DNA of 64,000 nucleotides from an uncultured Mycobacteriaceae bacterium (lineage in GTDB: Bacteria > Actinomycetota > Actinomycetes > Mycobacteriales > Mycobacteriaceae), in assembly GCA_902826815.1 (NCBI GenBank), contig CADEGF010000006.1, forward strand, positions 111,359 through 175,358, given 5' to 3'. How positions within the stretch are numbered: the stretch's first letter is position 1; every line of letters starts with the position of its first letter. Both the position numbers and the translations under genes were made by a program. Below the pieces are notes generated by a model that saw nothing but the letters and a program-made list of their open reading frames with translations, was not told the DNA's origin and did no database searches. Shown here one piece after another: positions 17,010 through 25,590 of the stretch.

Positions 17010-17534
17010 ATGGGGTTACCGGGATTGGTCGGCACGGATCACATCGGGTTCACCGTGCCCGACCTGGAAGAGGCCCACGACTTCTTCGTTCGGGTGCTCG
17101 GCTGTACACACGTCTACACACTCGGGCCCTTCCAACACGACGATGACTGGATGCGTGAGCACCTCAATGTCCACCCGCGCACCGTCATGCGGGAACTGCG
17201 CTTCTACCGGTGTGGCACCGGGGCGAATTTCGAGGTGTTCTCCTACGAGCCCGCCGACGGCCAAGCGCCCATCCCCCGCAACAGCGATATCGGCGGCCAT
17301 CACCTGGCGTTCTACGTCGATGACATGGACGAGGCCGTGGATTACCTTCGCGCCGAGGGCATTCGGGTGCTTGGTGACCCGACGGCCAGTCGCAACGCCA
17401 GCGAGGGTCAGCGATGGGTGTACTTTCTCAGCCCATGGGGCATGCAGTTCGAGCTGGTGAGCTTCCCCCACGGCAAAGCGTACGAAAAGGATGCCGAGGT
17501 GCTGTTGTGGAACCCCAACGACCCGGCGCAGTGA
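17010..17534 (+). CDS. VOC (glyoxalase/bleomycin-resistance fold) protein
   Basis: A 174-aa single-subunit vicinal-oxygen-chelate protein: GTDHIGFTVPDLEEAHDFFVRVLG opens module 1 with a potential metal His, and GGHHLAFYVDDMDEAVDYL opens module 2, followed by WVYFLSPWGMQFELVSFP with the usual terminal Glu. It is probably a metal-dependent isomerase, lyase or dioxygenase. The ATG at 17010 follows AGGAGGGCAG. It is the first gene of a plus-strand unit with a GntR regulator (25 bp later) and an aldehyde dehydrogenase, and opposes the E1/E2 operon. Its substrate is unknown. Confidence 0.82.
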   Translation: MGLPGLVGTDHIGFTVPDLEEAHDFFVRVLGCTHVYTLGPFQHDDDWMREHLNVHPRTVMRELRFYRCGTGANFEVFSYEPADGQAPIPRNSDIGGHHLAFYVDDMDEAVDYLRAEGIRVLGDPTASRNASEGQRWVYFLSPWGMQFELVSFPHGKAYEKDAEVLLWNPNDPAQ

Positions 17535-17559
17535 AGCCGTAACGGGGATCGGAGGCAGC

Positions 17560-18225
17560 ATGGCGCAACCCCAGGTGCGTGACGGCGTCACCGGCTCACG
17601 GGTTGCCGACGAACTGCGCGAGGCGATCCTGCGCGGTGCCTATCCACCCGGCACTCGTCTGCGCCAGGAGGAACTCGCCACCCAGTACGGCGCCAGCCGC
17701 GTGCCGATACGCGAGGCATTGCGGATGCTGGAAGCCGAAGGCCTCATCACCACGGTCGCCAATGCAGGCGCGTGGATCGCCATGCTGAGTCTCGAAGAGT
17801 GCGCCGAGCTGTATCAGGTGCGAGAGCGCATCGAGCCACTTCTGTTGCGCTACAGCCTGCCCCATCTGACGGCGGCCGAGGTGGACCGCCTCGGCGAGCT
17901 CGCCGAGGAGATGCGCAACACCCGCGACATCGAGCGGTTCCTGGAATTGGATCGTGAGTTCCATCTCGGCAGCTATCACGGCGCCGAGACGACGTTTCTC
18001 GGCGCTACCATCGCACGGCTGTGGAACAACACCCAGCACTATCGCCGCGCCTTCACCCGCCTGCTTGACGTCGAGAGCAACCGGATTGTGCACGATGAAC
18101 ACCACATGCTCGTGGCGGCGATTCGCGAGAACGACCCCGACGAGGCGGAGCGCGTGCTGTTCGGCCACATCCGCCGTACCCGGTTGCAGCTCGCGCGTCA
18201 TCCCGAGGTCTTCCCCAGCCAGTGA
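17560..18225 (+). CDS. GntR/FCD-family transcriptional regulator
   Basis: A 221-aa FadR-subfamily regulator. The winged helix-turn-helix occupies residues about 12-75 (VADELREAILRGAYPPGTRL, SRVPIREALRMLEAEGLI) and the all-helical FCD effector domain follows, with metal/ligand residues in DREFHLGSYHGA and HDEHHMLVAAI. The ATG at 17560 lies 4 bp after GGAGG. Located between the VOC and aldehyde dehydrogenase genes and opposite E1/E2, it probably regulates that divergent region. The repeated ATTGGATCCA boxes are candidate sites. The FCD ligand is usually a small organic acid. Confidence 0.88.
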   Translation: MAQPQVRDGVTGSRVADELREAILRGAYPPGTRLRQEELATQYGASRVPIREALRMLEAEGLITTVANAGAWIAMLSLEECAELYQVRERIEPLLLRYSLPHLTAAEVDRLGELAEEMRNTRDIERFLELDREFHLGSYHGAETTFLGATIARLWNNTQHYRRAFTRLLDVESNRIVHDEHHMLVAAIRENDPDEAERVLFGHIRRTRLQLARHPEVFPSQ

Positions 18226-18265
18226 AACCGTTGATCGAATCGAACCGCACGACGAAGGAACACGA

Positions 18266-19642
18266 ATGGCAATCGCAACCGTCAACCCCACCACCGGCGA
18301 GACCGTCAAGAGCTTCGAACCCCACGACGATGCCGAAGTGCAACGCCGTATCGCAGAGGCTGCTGATGCCGCTGCGACGTTGCGTGACACCACATTTGCG
18401 CAACGCGCCGAGTGGATGAACGCGACCGCGGACATCATCGAAGCCGATGTCGAGCAGGCCGCCCGGATGCTCACCCTCGAAATGGGCAAGCCGGTCGGCC
18501 AGGCCCGCGCCGAAGTCCTCAAGTGTGCGAAGAACATGCGGTTCTACGCCGAGCACGCGGAGTCCTTCCTCGCCGACGAGCCGCTCGCGGACCCGTCCAC
18601 TGTGTCGGCGTCGCAGGCATGGACGGTGTGGCAGCCACTCGGCGTGGTGCTTGCTGTCATGCCGTGGAATTACCCTCTGTGGCAGGTCATTCGGTTCGCG
18701 GCGCCGGCCCTGATGGCAGGCAACACCGGACTGCTCAAGCACGCGTCCAACGTTCCGCAGTCTGCGCTGTACCTCGACGGCCTGTTCGAAAAGGGCGGCT
18801 TCCCTGCCGGGTCGTTCCGCACGCTGCTGATCGGTTCGGCGGAGGTGGCCGCCGTCATCGAGGACAACAGCGTCAAGGCCGTCACCCTGACCGGCTCGGA
18901 ACCGGCGGGCCGCTCCGTCGCCTCGACCGCGGGCGGGCAGGTCAAGAAGGCTGTCCTGGAACTCGGCGGCTCCGACCCCTTCATCGTGCTGCCCAGCGCT
19001 GACCTCGATGCCGCTGCCACCACCGCAGTCAAGGCCAGGATCTCGAACAACGGCCAATCCTGTATCGCCGGAAAGCGTTTCATCGTGCACACCGATATCT
19101 ACGACGAGTTCTCCGCCCTTTTCGTCGCCAAGATGAACGCCCTTGTCGTCGGCGACCCGATGGACGACGCCACCGATGTCGGACCGCTGGCCACCGCATC
19201 CGGGCGCGACGACCTCGCCGAGCTGGTCGATGATGCCGTCGCCAAGGGCGCCCAGGTACTCACCGGCGGCGGCGCTCCCGCCGGGCCCGGCTGGTTCTAC
19301 TCCCCGACGGTGCTGGCCGGACTCACCGACGATATGCGAATCGTGATGGAGGAGGCGTTCGGACCGGTCGCCTCGGTGTACCGCGTCGCCGATCGCGACG
19401 AGGCTGCTCGGGTGGCGAACCAGACCACCTTCGGTCTGAGCTCCGCGGTTTGGAGCAACGACGTGGCCGAACAGGACTGGTTCATCCGTCATCTCGACGC
19501 GGGAGCAGTCTTCCTGAACGGTATGACTGTGTCGTATCCGGAGTTGCCGTTCGGCGGAGTCAAGGACTCCGGCTACGGCCGCGAGCTTGCCGCCGCGGGC
19601 ATCCGTGAGTTCTGCAACCTCAAAACGGTCTGGAAGGCCTGA
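18266..19642 (+). CDS. NAD(P)-dependent aldehyde (succinate-semialdehyde-type) dehydrogenase
   Basis: A 458-aa aldehyde dehydrogenase with NP...TGE N-terminus typical of GabD/Sad-type enzymes. The general base is Glu232 (LELGGSDPF), the nucleophile Cys266 (GQSCIAGKRF), and NAD-site motif PWNYPLWQVIRFAAPALMAGN is present. It oxidises a short-chain aldehyde or semialdehyde to the acid. The ATG at 18266, preceded by AAGGAA, is preferred over a 312-bp longer in-frame reading that lies within the regulator gene. It is third in the VOC-GntR-ALDH unit, with a hairpin element (19651-19714) just downstream. Substrate assignment is by family only. Confidence 0.87.
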   Translation: MAIATVNPTTGETVKSFEPHDDAEVQRRIAEAADAAATLRDTTFAQRAEWMNATADIIEADVEQAARMLTLEMGKPVGQARAEVLKCAKNMRFYAEHAESFLADEPLADPSTVSASQAWTVWQPLGVVLAVMPWNYPLWQVIRFAAPALMAGNTGLLKHASNVPQSALYLDGLFEKGGFPAGSFRTLLIGSAEVAAVIEDNSVKAVTLTGSEPAGRSVASTAGGQVKKAVLELGGSDPFIVLPSADLDAAATTAVKARISNNGQSCIAGKRFIVHTDIYDEFSALFVAKMNALVVGDPMDDATDVGPLATASGRDDLAELVDDAVAKGAQVLTGGGAPAGPGWFYSPTVLAGLTDDMRIVMEEAFGPVASVYRVADRDEAARVANQTTFGLSSAVWSNDVAEQDWFIRHLDAGAVFLNGMTVSYPELPFGGVKDSGYGRELAAAGIREFCNLKTVWKA

Positions 19643-19650
19643 GTTTTCCT

Positions 19651-19714
19651 CCGCGAGCAGGCGCGAAATCCCCCAATTGACCGCGAAAATGGGGGCTTTC
19701 GCGTCTGCTCGCGG
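19651..19714. repeat. Intergenic long hairpin element, possible terminator
   Basis: A 64-bp near-perfect inverted repeat: arms CCGCGAGCAG, CGCGAAA and CCCCCA (19651-19675) pair with TGGGGG, TTTCGCG and CTGCTCGCGG (19690-19714) with two single mismatches. It separates convergent genes ending at 19642 and 19722. It could terminate both, but it lacks a U-tract and resembles a dispersed palindromic element. Confidence 0.7.
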
Positions 19715-19721
19715 ACACTAA

Positions 19722-22586
19722 CTACGGGTGTAGCGCGTCGGCGAGCAGCTGGGCCAGGTGCACGGCCCGCCGCTGCGTGCCGTGCGCGATCTGAGTTCGG
19801 CAGCTGAACCCGTCGGCGACGACGGCGGTGTCCGGGTCTGCGGCCCGCACGGCCGGCAGCAGCACCCGCTCGCCGACCGCCTTCGACACGTCGTAGTGTC
19901 CGCGTTCGAAGCCGAAATTGCCTGCCAGACCGCAGCATCCGGAGTCCGGGATGCTCGCGCGAATACCTGCGTCGGCCATCAGCGCGCGATCGGCGTCGAA
20001 ACCGAGGACTGCGTGCTGGTGGCAGTGCGTCTGCACCAGCGCCTCCTTCGACACCTGTGGCGGCCGCCATCCCGACCGGGTGAGGAACTCCGCGAAGGTG
20101 ACCGTCGACGAGGCGAGCACCGCGGCGCGCGGGTCGTCGTGCAACAGTTCGGCCGCATCCCGTCGCAATACGGCGGTGCAACTAGGCTCGAGACCGACGA
20201 TCGGGATGCCCGTCTCCAACTCGGGCGCCAGCGTCGCCAACGAACGCCTGATGCGCTTCTTGGCGGCCTTCAACTGCCCGGTGGAGATCAGGGTCAAGCC
20301 GCAGCACACCGAACCGCCCGGCAGCACCACCTCATAGCCTGCGGCCTCCAGCACCGCGACCGCGGCGCGGCCCACTTGCGGTGCAAGGTAATTGGTGAAG
20401 CTGTCGGGCCACAGCAGGACCTTGCCGCGGGTCTCTGCGGACGCAGGGGCAGCACGCCGCGCGAACCACGACGTGAACGTCTGATCGGCGAATGCCGGTA
20501 CGTCGCGCTCCGGGGCGATCCCGCCGAGGCGTTTGGCCAGCGCCGTGCCCGCCATCCGGTTGACCAATCCCGGCGCCTTGGACGCGATACGCGACATCTG
20601 CGGCAGCCAACCCATCGACCAGTGCGACAGCGGTCTGGCCCACGGCCTGCCCCGGTAATGGTGGTGGGTGAATTCGGCCTTGTAGGTCGCCATGTCGACG
20701 TTGACCGGGCAGTCCGAAAGGCAGCCCTTGCACGACAGGCACAGGTCGAGCGCGTCACGCACCTCGGTCGATCGCCAACCGTCGGTCACCACATCACCCT
20801 GCAACATCTCCCAAAGCAGATGCGCGCGACCGCGCGTCGAATGCATCTCGTCGTGTGTCGCCTGATAGCTCGGGCACATCACGCCGCCGCTGGACTGCCT
20901 GCACTTGCCGATCCCGACACAGCGCCGCTGGGCCTGCGCGAAATCGTCGTTGTCGTCGGGATAGCTGAACAGCGTCAACAACTTTCGGTCCTTGGCTGGA
21001 CCGAGGTGGCGGATCGCCGTGTCGAGTGCGGGCGGTTCGACGATGACCCCTGGGTTCATCAGCTCGCGCGGATCCCAGATGCGTTTCATCTCCGAAAGCA
21101 GCGCGAGCCCGTCGGATCCGTACATGCGGCCGAGCAGTTCCGAGCGCGCCCTTCCGTCGCCGTGCTCGCCGGACACCGATCCGCCGAGGGCGACGACGAG
21201 ATCGGTGGCCTCCTCGACGAACGACCGGTAGGCGGCAACGCCGTCCGCGGTGAACAGATCGAAGTCGATCCGCATGTGCATGCAGCCCTCACCGAAGTGG
21301 CCGTACGACGCACCGGACAGACCGTATCGGCCCATCAACTCGTCGAGGCCGCGCAGGTAGTCGGCGAGGCGGTCCGGCGGCACGGCAGCGTCCTCCCAGC
21401 CGCCCCAGGCCTCTGCGCCGTCGGCCCGACGCGTCGCCAGCCCGGCCGCATCCGTACGGCACCGCCACAGCACCGCCTGGGCCGCGGGGTCGGCGACCAG
21501 GGAGGCCGACGCGGGTGAGCCCGAATCGCGCAGTGCGGCAAGCATCTTCTCCGCCGACAGCTCGGCGGCGACGCGGTCCTCGCCGCCCATTTCGACAAGC
21601 AGCCAGGCGCGTCCGGCGGGAAGTCCGGCCTCGGCCGCCGCCCTGCGCACCTCCCCCGGCAGCCGGTCGACGAGGTCGACGTTGATCGACTCCATCGTCA
21701 GCGGGCGCTGCGTCAGTACCACCGGGACACATTCGGCGGAGGTGACGGAGTCGGAGAAGCCGAGCACGCACAACACCCGCGCGCTCGGAAGCTGCGTGAG
21801 CGCGACCGTCGCCCGAAGCGTTGCCGCAAAGCCGCCTTCGCTGCCGCACAACAACCCGGCTGTGTCGTAGCCGTGCTCAGGCAACAGCCGGTGCAATGCG
21901 TAGCCCGAGATCTGCCGGGTGAACCGTCCGAACCGCCGCCGGATCGCCATTTCGTTCGCGTCGGCGAACGCCTGCAGCGAGCGGTGCAGTTCGCCTTCGC
22001 GTCCGGATCTGGCGGCGAGTTCGTCTCTGTCCCCGCATGATTCGACGGTGCAGCGCGTGCCGTCGGCGAGGATCACGTCGAGCGCGCGCACGTTGTCGGC
22101 GGTGGTGCCCCATGCGACCGAATGCGCACCGCATGCGTTGTTGGCGATCATGCCGCCGAGCGTCGCCCTGCTCGCCGAAGAAGGATCGGCGCCGAACGTG
22201 AGGCCGAGTGGCCGCGTCGCTGCGAGCAGGTCGGTGAGCACCAGCCCCGGCTCGACGATCGCGGTTCTTCCATTCACGTCGATGTCCAGGATGCGGTTCA
22301 CATGCCGCGATGCGTCGATGACCACGCCTCCGATGGCATTGCCTGCCATCGACGTCCCGCCTCCGCGCAGCGTCACCGGCGCGCCTGCCTCGGCGGTGAG
22401 GGTCACCGCAGCAGCCAGGTCGTCCACATCCGCCGGCACCACCACGAGGTCGGGTACGACCCGGTAATTCGACGCGTCCACCGCATACAGCCCCCGGCTG
22501 GCGGCGTCGTCGCCAACCGTTCCGCGGATCGCGGATCTGAGCACTCGGCCGAGCTTGCTCGCGTCGTACGTTTCCCGGGTTAGCAT
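19722..22586 (-). CDS. FAD/Fe-S D-2-hydroxyacid dehydrogenase (GlcD-GlpC-type fusion)
   Basis: A 954-aa flavo-iron-sulfur enzyme. The N-terminal PCMH FAD domain has VTLRGGGTSMAGNAIGG and DPSSASRATLGGMIANNACG; an FAD-linked oxidase C-terminal domain follows with YGHFGEGCMHMRIDFD and SGEHGDGRARSELL. A 4Fe-4S region then has CLSCKGCLSDCP, and there are two CCG heterodisulfide-type motifs (CCGLTLIS and CCGLAGNFGFERGHYD). This architecture oxidises D-lactate, D-2-hydroxyglutarate or related acids into the respiratory chain. The ATG at 22586 is used; an ATTGT-NN-ACAAT operator abuts it, and TAGATT lies seven bases upstream, consistent with a leaderless, directly repressed transcript. Confidence 0.88.
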   Translation of the reverse strand: MLTRETYDASKLGRVLRSAIRGTVGDDAASRGLYAVDASNYRVVPDLVVVPADVDDLAAAVTLTAEAGAPVTLRGGGTSMAGNAIGGVVIDASRHVNRILDIDVNGRTAIVEPGLVLTDLLAATRPLGLTFGADPSSASRATLGGMIANNACGAHSVAWGTTADNVRALDVILADGTRCTVESCGDRDELAARSGREGELHRSLQAFADANEMAIRRRFGRFTRQISGYALHRLLPEHGYDTAGLLCGSEGGFAATLRATVALTQLPSARVLCVLGFSDSVTSAECVPVVLTQRPLTMESINVDLVDRLPGEVRRAAAEAGLPAGRAWLLVEMGGEDRVAAELSAEKMLAALRDSGSPASASLVADPAAQAVLWRCRTDAAGLATRRADGAEAWGGWEDAAVPPDRLADYLRGLDELMGRYGLSGASYGHFGEGCMHMRIDFDLFTADGVAAYRSFVEEATDLVVALGGSVSGEHGDGRARSELLGRMYGSDGLALLSEMKRIWDPRELMNPGVIVEPPALDTAIRHLGPAKDRKLLTLFSYPDDNDDFAQAQRRCVGIGKCRQSSGGVMCPSYQATHDEMHSTRGRAHLLWEMLQGDVVTDGWRSTEVRDALDLCLSCKGCLSDCPVNVDMATYKAEFTHHHYRGRPWARPLSHWSMGWLPQMSRIASKAPGLVNRMAGTALAKRLGGIAPERDVPAFADQTFTSWFARRAAPASAETRGKVLLWPDSFTNYLAPQVGRAAVAVLEAAGYEVVLPGGSVCCGLTLISTGQLKAAKKRIRRSLATLAPELETGIPIVGLEPSCTAVLRRDAAELLHDDPRAAVLASSTVTFAEFLTRSGWRPPQVSKEALVQTHCHQHAVLGFDADRALMADAGIRASIPDSGCCGLAGNFGFERGHYDVSKAVGERVLLPAVRAADPDTAVVADGFSCRTQIAHGTQRRAVHLAQLLADALHP

Positions 22587-22596
22587 TGTCAACAAT
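22585..22596. promoter_or_regulatory. GntR/FCD-type operator A (hydroxyacid dehydrogenase)
   Basis: ATTGTCAACAAT is a perfect dyad (ATTGT-NN-ACAAT) touching the start codon of the dehydrogenase and lying 37 bp before the racemase-like gene. On the minus strand it partly overlaps a TAGATT -10-like hexamer. Confidence 0.75.
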
Positions 22597-22633
22597 CTAC
22601 CTATTTCTGCCAGCTTGATCCAAGGGAGATGAC

Positions 22634-23353
22634 ATGCCAACGGTGGGGCTGCTCTACCCCGGACACAGCGCCGAGGACGACTTTCCTGCGCTCGAGGCGC
22701 GCATCGGGGGTGCGGTGCGGCTGCCGGTGGCGATCACCTCGGTCGGCGAGGACGCCCATCGCGTCGACGCCCTGCTCGATCTCGGTAGCGACGCACGGCT
22801 CGCCGACGGGGCGGCACAGCTGGCGGACGAGAAACCCGACGCGGTGATGTGGGCGTGCACCTCGGGCAGCTTCGTATTCGGACCGCAGGGTGCCCGCGAC
22901 CAGGTGTCGGCGGTCGCCGCCGCCGCGGGCGTCCCCGCGTCGTCGACATCGATCGCCTTCGTCGACGCGCTGCGACACCTCGGTATCCGCCGTGTCGCGG
23001 TCGCGGCGTCCTACCCCGACGATGTGGCACGGCATTTCGTCGCCTTCCTGACCGCGGGCGGTGTTGAGGTCGTCTCGATGGGCAGCCATGGGATCTACAC
23101 CGCGGCCGAGGTGGGCACGCTGCAACCCGAGCAGGTCGTCGCCATGGTCGCGGCCGCCGACCATCGCGACGCCGAGGCGGTGCTCGTCCCGGATACGGCG
23201 ATGCACACGCTGTCGATCGTCGACAAGCTCGAAGCCGCCGTCGGCAAGCCCGTGCTCACCGCGAACCAGGTGACGGTGTGGAAGGGCCTGGAACTCCTCG
23301 GCCCTGTGCCTGCACTGCCCGGACTCGGAGCGCTGTTCGAGGCACGACCGTGA
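22634..23353 (+). CDS. Maleate isomerase / Asp-racemase-fold protein (AMDase-like)
   Basis: A 239-aa protein of the maleate cis-trans isomerase, arylmalonate decarboxylase and Asp/Glu racemase group. PTVGLLYPGHSAEDDFP and the first catalytic-loop Cys in MWACTSGSFVFG (about residue 77) are present. The second catalytic position, normally CT or CTN, reads VPDTAMHTL, so the two-cysteine racemase/isomerase pair is incomplete. It may therefore be a one-cysteine decarboxylase, isomerase or EutA-like protein. The ATG at 22634 follows AAGGGAG. Its stop overlaps the GntR start (GTGA). Confidence 0.78.
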   Translation: MPTVGLLYPGHSAEDDFPALEARIGGAVRLPVAITSVGEDAHRVDALLDLGSDARLADGAAQLADEKPDAVMWACTSGSFVFGPQGARDQVSAVAAAAGVPASSTSIAFVDALRHLGIRRVAVAASYPDDVARHFVAFLTAGGVEVVSMGSHGIYTAAEVGTLQPEQVVAMVAAADHRDAEAVLVPDTAMHTLSIVDKLEAAVGKPVLTANQVTVWKGLELLGPVPALPGLGALFEARP

Positions 23354-24027
23354 GCGGCTTCATCGGGCCGCTGGTCCAGGCGTCGACGCCGAGCATCATC
23401 GCGGACAAACTGCGCCAGGCCATCGCCCACGGCGAGCTCAGGCCCGGCGCCCAACTGGGCGAGGCCGAGTTGGCCCGCCAACTGGGGGTGAGCCGCGGCC
23501 CGCTGCGGGAGGGGATGCAGCGCCTGACTCAGGAAGGGCTGCTCGTGTCGATCCGCAACCGCGGGCTGTTCGTGATCGACATGACCCCCGACGACGTCCG
23601 CGATATGTACAGCGCGCGCGAGGCGATCGAGCAGGCGGCCGCCCGCAGGATCCTCGATGGCGACCACCGCGCCGCGGGTAAGGAACTGCTCGGCATCGTC
23701 GAGCAGATGGCCGCGGCGGACACTCCGGCCGAAGTCAGCGAGCTCGACATCGCCTTCCACGAGCGGCTTCTCAAGCTCGCCAGCAGCCCGCGGCTGTCCC
23801 GCATGCACCAGACCTTCATCACCGAAACGCGGATGTGCATCCACGCACTCGACGAGACCTACGCCAAATCCGAAGTGCGCGACAAGGAACATCGAGCGCT
23901 GGCCAACGCGATCCGCAAGGGCGACCGTGCCCTCACCGACCGGTTGCTGACCGCCCATATGGACGACGCCATCAACAGGCTCGTGCGCGAAAACGCCGTC
24001 GACGCTGCCGAATCCACCGGCACATAG
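23350..24027 (+). CDS. GntR/FCD-family transcriptional regulator of the 19.7-28.2 kb locus
   Basis: A 225-aa FadR-subfamily regulator. The N-terminal wHTH reads IIADKLRQAIAHGELRPGAQL then SRGPLREGMQRLTQEGLL; the C-terminal FCD domain includes MYSAREAIEQAAARRIL and DIAFHERLLKLASS. The GTG start at 23350 overlaps the stop of the racemase-like gene. Three copies of ATTGT-NN-ACAAT, a plausible FCD-regulator operator, stand before the flanking transcription units (22585, 25550, 28316), and this is the only regulator inside that block. The effector is unknown, probably a carboxylic acid of the pathway. Confidence 0.88.
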   Translation: MSGFIGPLVQASTPSIIADKLRQAIAHGELRPGAQLGEAELARQLGVSRGPLREGMQRLTQEGLLVSIRNRGLFVIDMTPDDVRDMYSAREAIEQAAARRILDGDHRAAGKELLGIVEQMAAADTPAEVSELDIAFHERLLKLASSPRLSRMHQTFITETRMCIHALDETYAKSEVRDKEHRALANAIRKGDRALTDRLLTAHMDDAINRLVRENAVDAAESTGT

Positions 24028-24032
24028 GGGTA

Positions 24033-25499
24033 TCAGCGCATCGCGATGCCGATGTACTTCGTCTCCAGGAACTCGTCGATGCCCACCGAGCCGCCTTCGC
24101 GGCCAAGACCTGACTCCTTGATGCCGCCGAACGGTGCCGCCGGGTTGGACACGACGCCCTGGTTGAGCCCGACCATGCCGCTCTCCATGGCCTCCGCGAC
24201 CCGCAGTGCGCGCCTCAGGTCATTGGTGAAAACGTAAGAGATGAGCCCATATTCAGTGTCGTTGGCGGCCGCGATCGCGTCGGCCTCCGTGTCGAACGGC
24301 GTCAGCGGCGCCACCGGGCCGAAGATCTCCTGACTGCACATGGCGGCGTCGCGCGGCACCCCACTCAGCACCGTCGGCGGGTAGAAGTAGCCGTCGCCGC
24401 CGGCGGCCGCGCCGCCGGTGAGCACCTTGGCTCCGTGGTCGACGGCGTCAGCGACCAGCGACTCCACCTTGAGCAGCGCCGCCTCGTCGATCAGCGGCCC
24501 CACCTTCACGTCCGCCTGTGTGCCACGCCCGACCGGCAGCGACTGCATGCGGGCGGCCAGCAGGCTTCCGAACTCGTCGATCACGCCTGACTGGACGTAG
24601 ATCCGGTTGGCGGCGGTGCAGGCCTCGCCCATGTTGCGCATCTTCGCGGCGATGACCCCGTCGACGGCCTCGTCGATGTCGGCGTCTTCGAACACGATGA
24701 ACGGCGCGTTGCCGCCGAGCTCCATCGACGTCCTCAGCACCTTTTCCGCGCACTGCTCCAGCAGAAGCTTGCCGACCTTCGTGGACCCCGTGAAGGACAG
24801 TTTCCTGGCCAGGCCCGACCGGATCAGCGGTTCGATCACCGGACCCGCGTCGGTGACGGTGATGCAGTTGACCACGCCCGCGGGCAGACCCGCCTCCGAC
24901 AGGATGCCCATCAGCGCCAGCATCGAAAGCGGCGTCTGCGGTGCGGGTTTGATCACGCTGGTGCATCCGGCGGCGATCGCAGGCCCGAGCTTGCGGGTAC
25001 CCATCGCCATCGGGAAGTTCCACGGGGTGATCAGCAGGCACGGGCCGACGGGTTGGCGGGTGACCAGGAAGCGCGATCCACCCGTAGGTGCTGTCTGGTA
25101 ACCACCGTCGATCCGCACCGCCTCTTCTGCGAAATGGCGGAAAAACTCGGCAGCGTAGGCGATTTCGCCTCGCGCCTCGGCCAACGGCTTGCCCATCTCC
25201 AACGTCATCAACAGGGCGAGATCGTCGATCCGCTCGTGCAGAAGCTGATAGGAGCGAGTCAGGATGTCGGCGCGCTCGCGTGGCGGGACGGCGGCGAACT
25301 CCGGCGCAGCCGCGACGGCGGCATCGAGTGCGGCCTTCCCGTCCGCGGGTGACGCGTCGGCGACCGGGCACAGGGCGCCACCGGTGGCGGGATCGGTTAC
25401 CTCGAACGTCCGTCCGTCGGACGCCTCAACCCATTTGCCGTCGATGAACAACCGCTTCTCGACAGCCTGCACGACTCTCTTCTCGTCTTTTTCGCTCAC
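24033..25499 (-). CDS. NAD(P)-dependent succinate/glutarate-semialdehyde dehydrogenase
   Basis: A 488-aa aldehyde dehydrogenase of the GabD type. Features are FIDGKWVEASDGRTFEVTDPATGG at the N-terminus, the cofactor motif TPWNFPMAMGTRKLGPAIAAG, general-base Glu in MELGGNAPFIVF, nucleophile Cys in MGEACTAANRIYV, and C-terminal PFGGIKESGLGREGG, a GabD signature. The GTG start at 25499 was chosen because sequence beyond it (to 25730) lacks family similarity and crosses the operator at 25550-25561. It is divergent from the omega-aminotransferase, its natural partner: transamination gives a semialdehyde that this enzyme oxidises to a dicarboxylate. Confidence 0.88.
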   Translation of the reverse strand: MSEKDEKRVVQAVEKRLFIDGKWVEASDGRTFEVTDPATGGALCPVADASPADGKAALDAAVAAAPEFAAVPPRERADILTRSYQLLHERIDDLALLMTLEMGKPLAEARGEIAYAAEFFRHFAEEAVRIDGGYQTAPTGGSRFLVTRQPVGPCLLITPWNFPMAMGTRKLGPAIAAGCTSVIKPAPQTPLSMLALMGILSEAGLPAGVVNCITVTDAGPVIEPLIRSGLARKLSFTGSTKVGKLLLEQCAEKVLRTSMELGGNAPFIVFEDADIDEAVDGVIAAKMRNMGEACTAANRIYVQSGVIDEFGSLLAARMQSLPVGRGTQADVKVGPLIDEAALLKVESLVADAVDHGAKVLTGGAAAGGDGYFYPPTVLSGVPRDAAMCSQEIFGPVAPLTPFDTEADAIAAANDTEYGLISYVFTNDLRRALRVAEAMESGMVGLNQGVVSNPAAPFGGIKESGLGREGGSVGIDEFLETKYIGIAMR

Positions 25500-25549
25500 G
25501 TCTACCCCTTCGTTGTCGATGGGCCTGGCTGGACAGATCCGATACTCTG

Positions 25550-25561
25550 ATTGTTGACAAT
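25550..25561. promoter_or_regulatory. GntR/FCD-type operator B (semialdehyde dehydrogenase/aminotransferase)
   Basis: ATTGTTGACAAT, a perfect ATTGT-NN-ACAAT dyad, lies in the divergent promoter between starts at 25499 and 25591. On the minus strand TAGATT overlaps it exactly as at operator A. Confidence 0.78.
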
Positions 25562-25590
25562 CTAACCATCTACAGGCAAGGGGAGGGATC

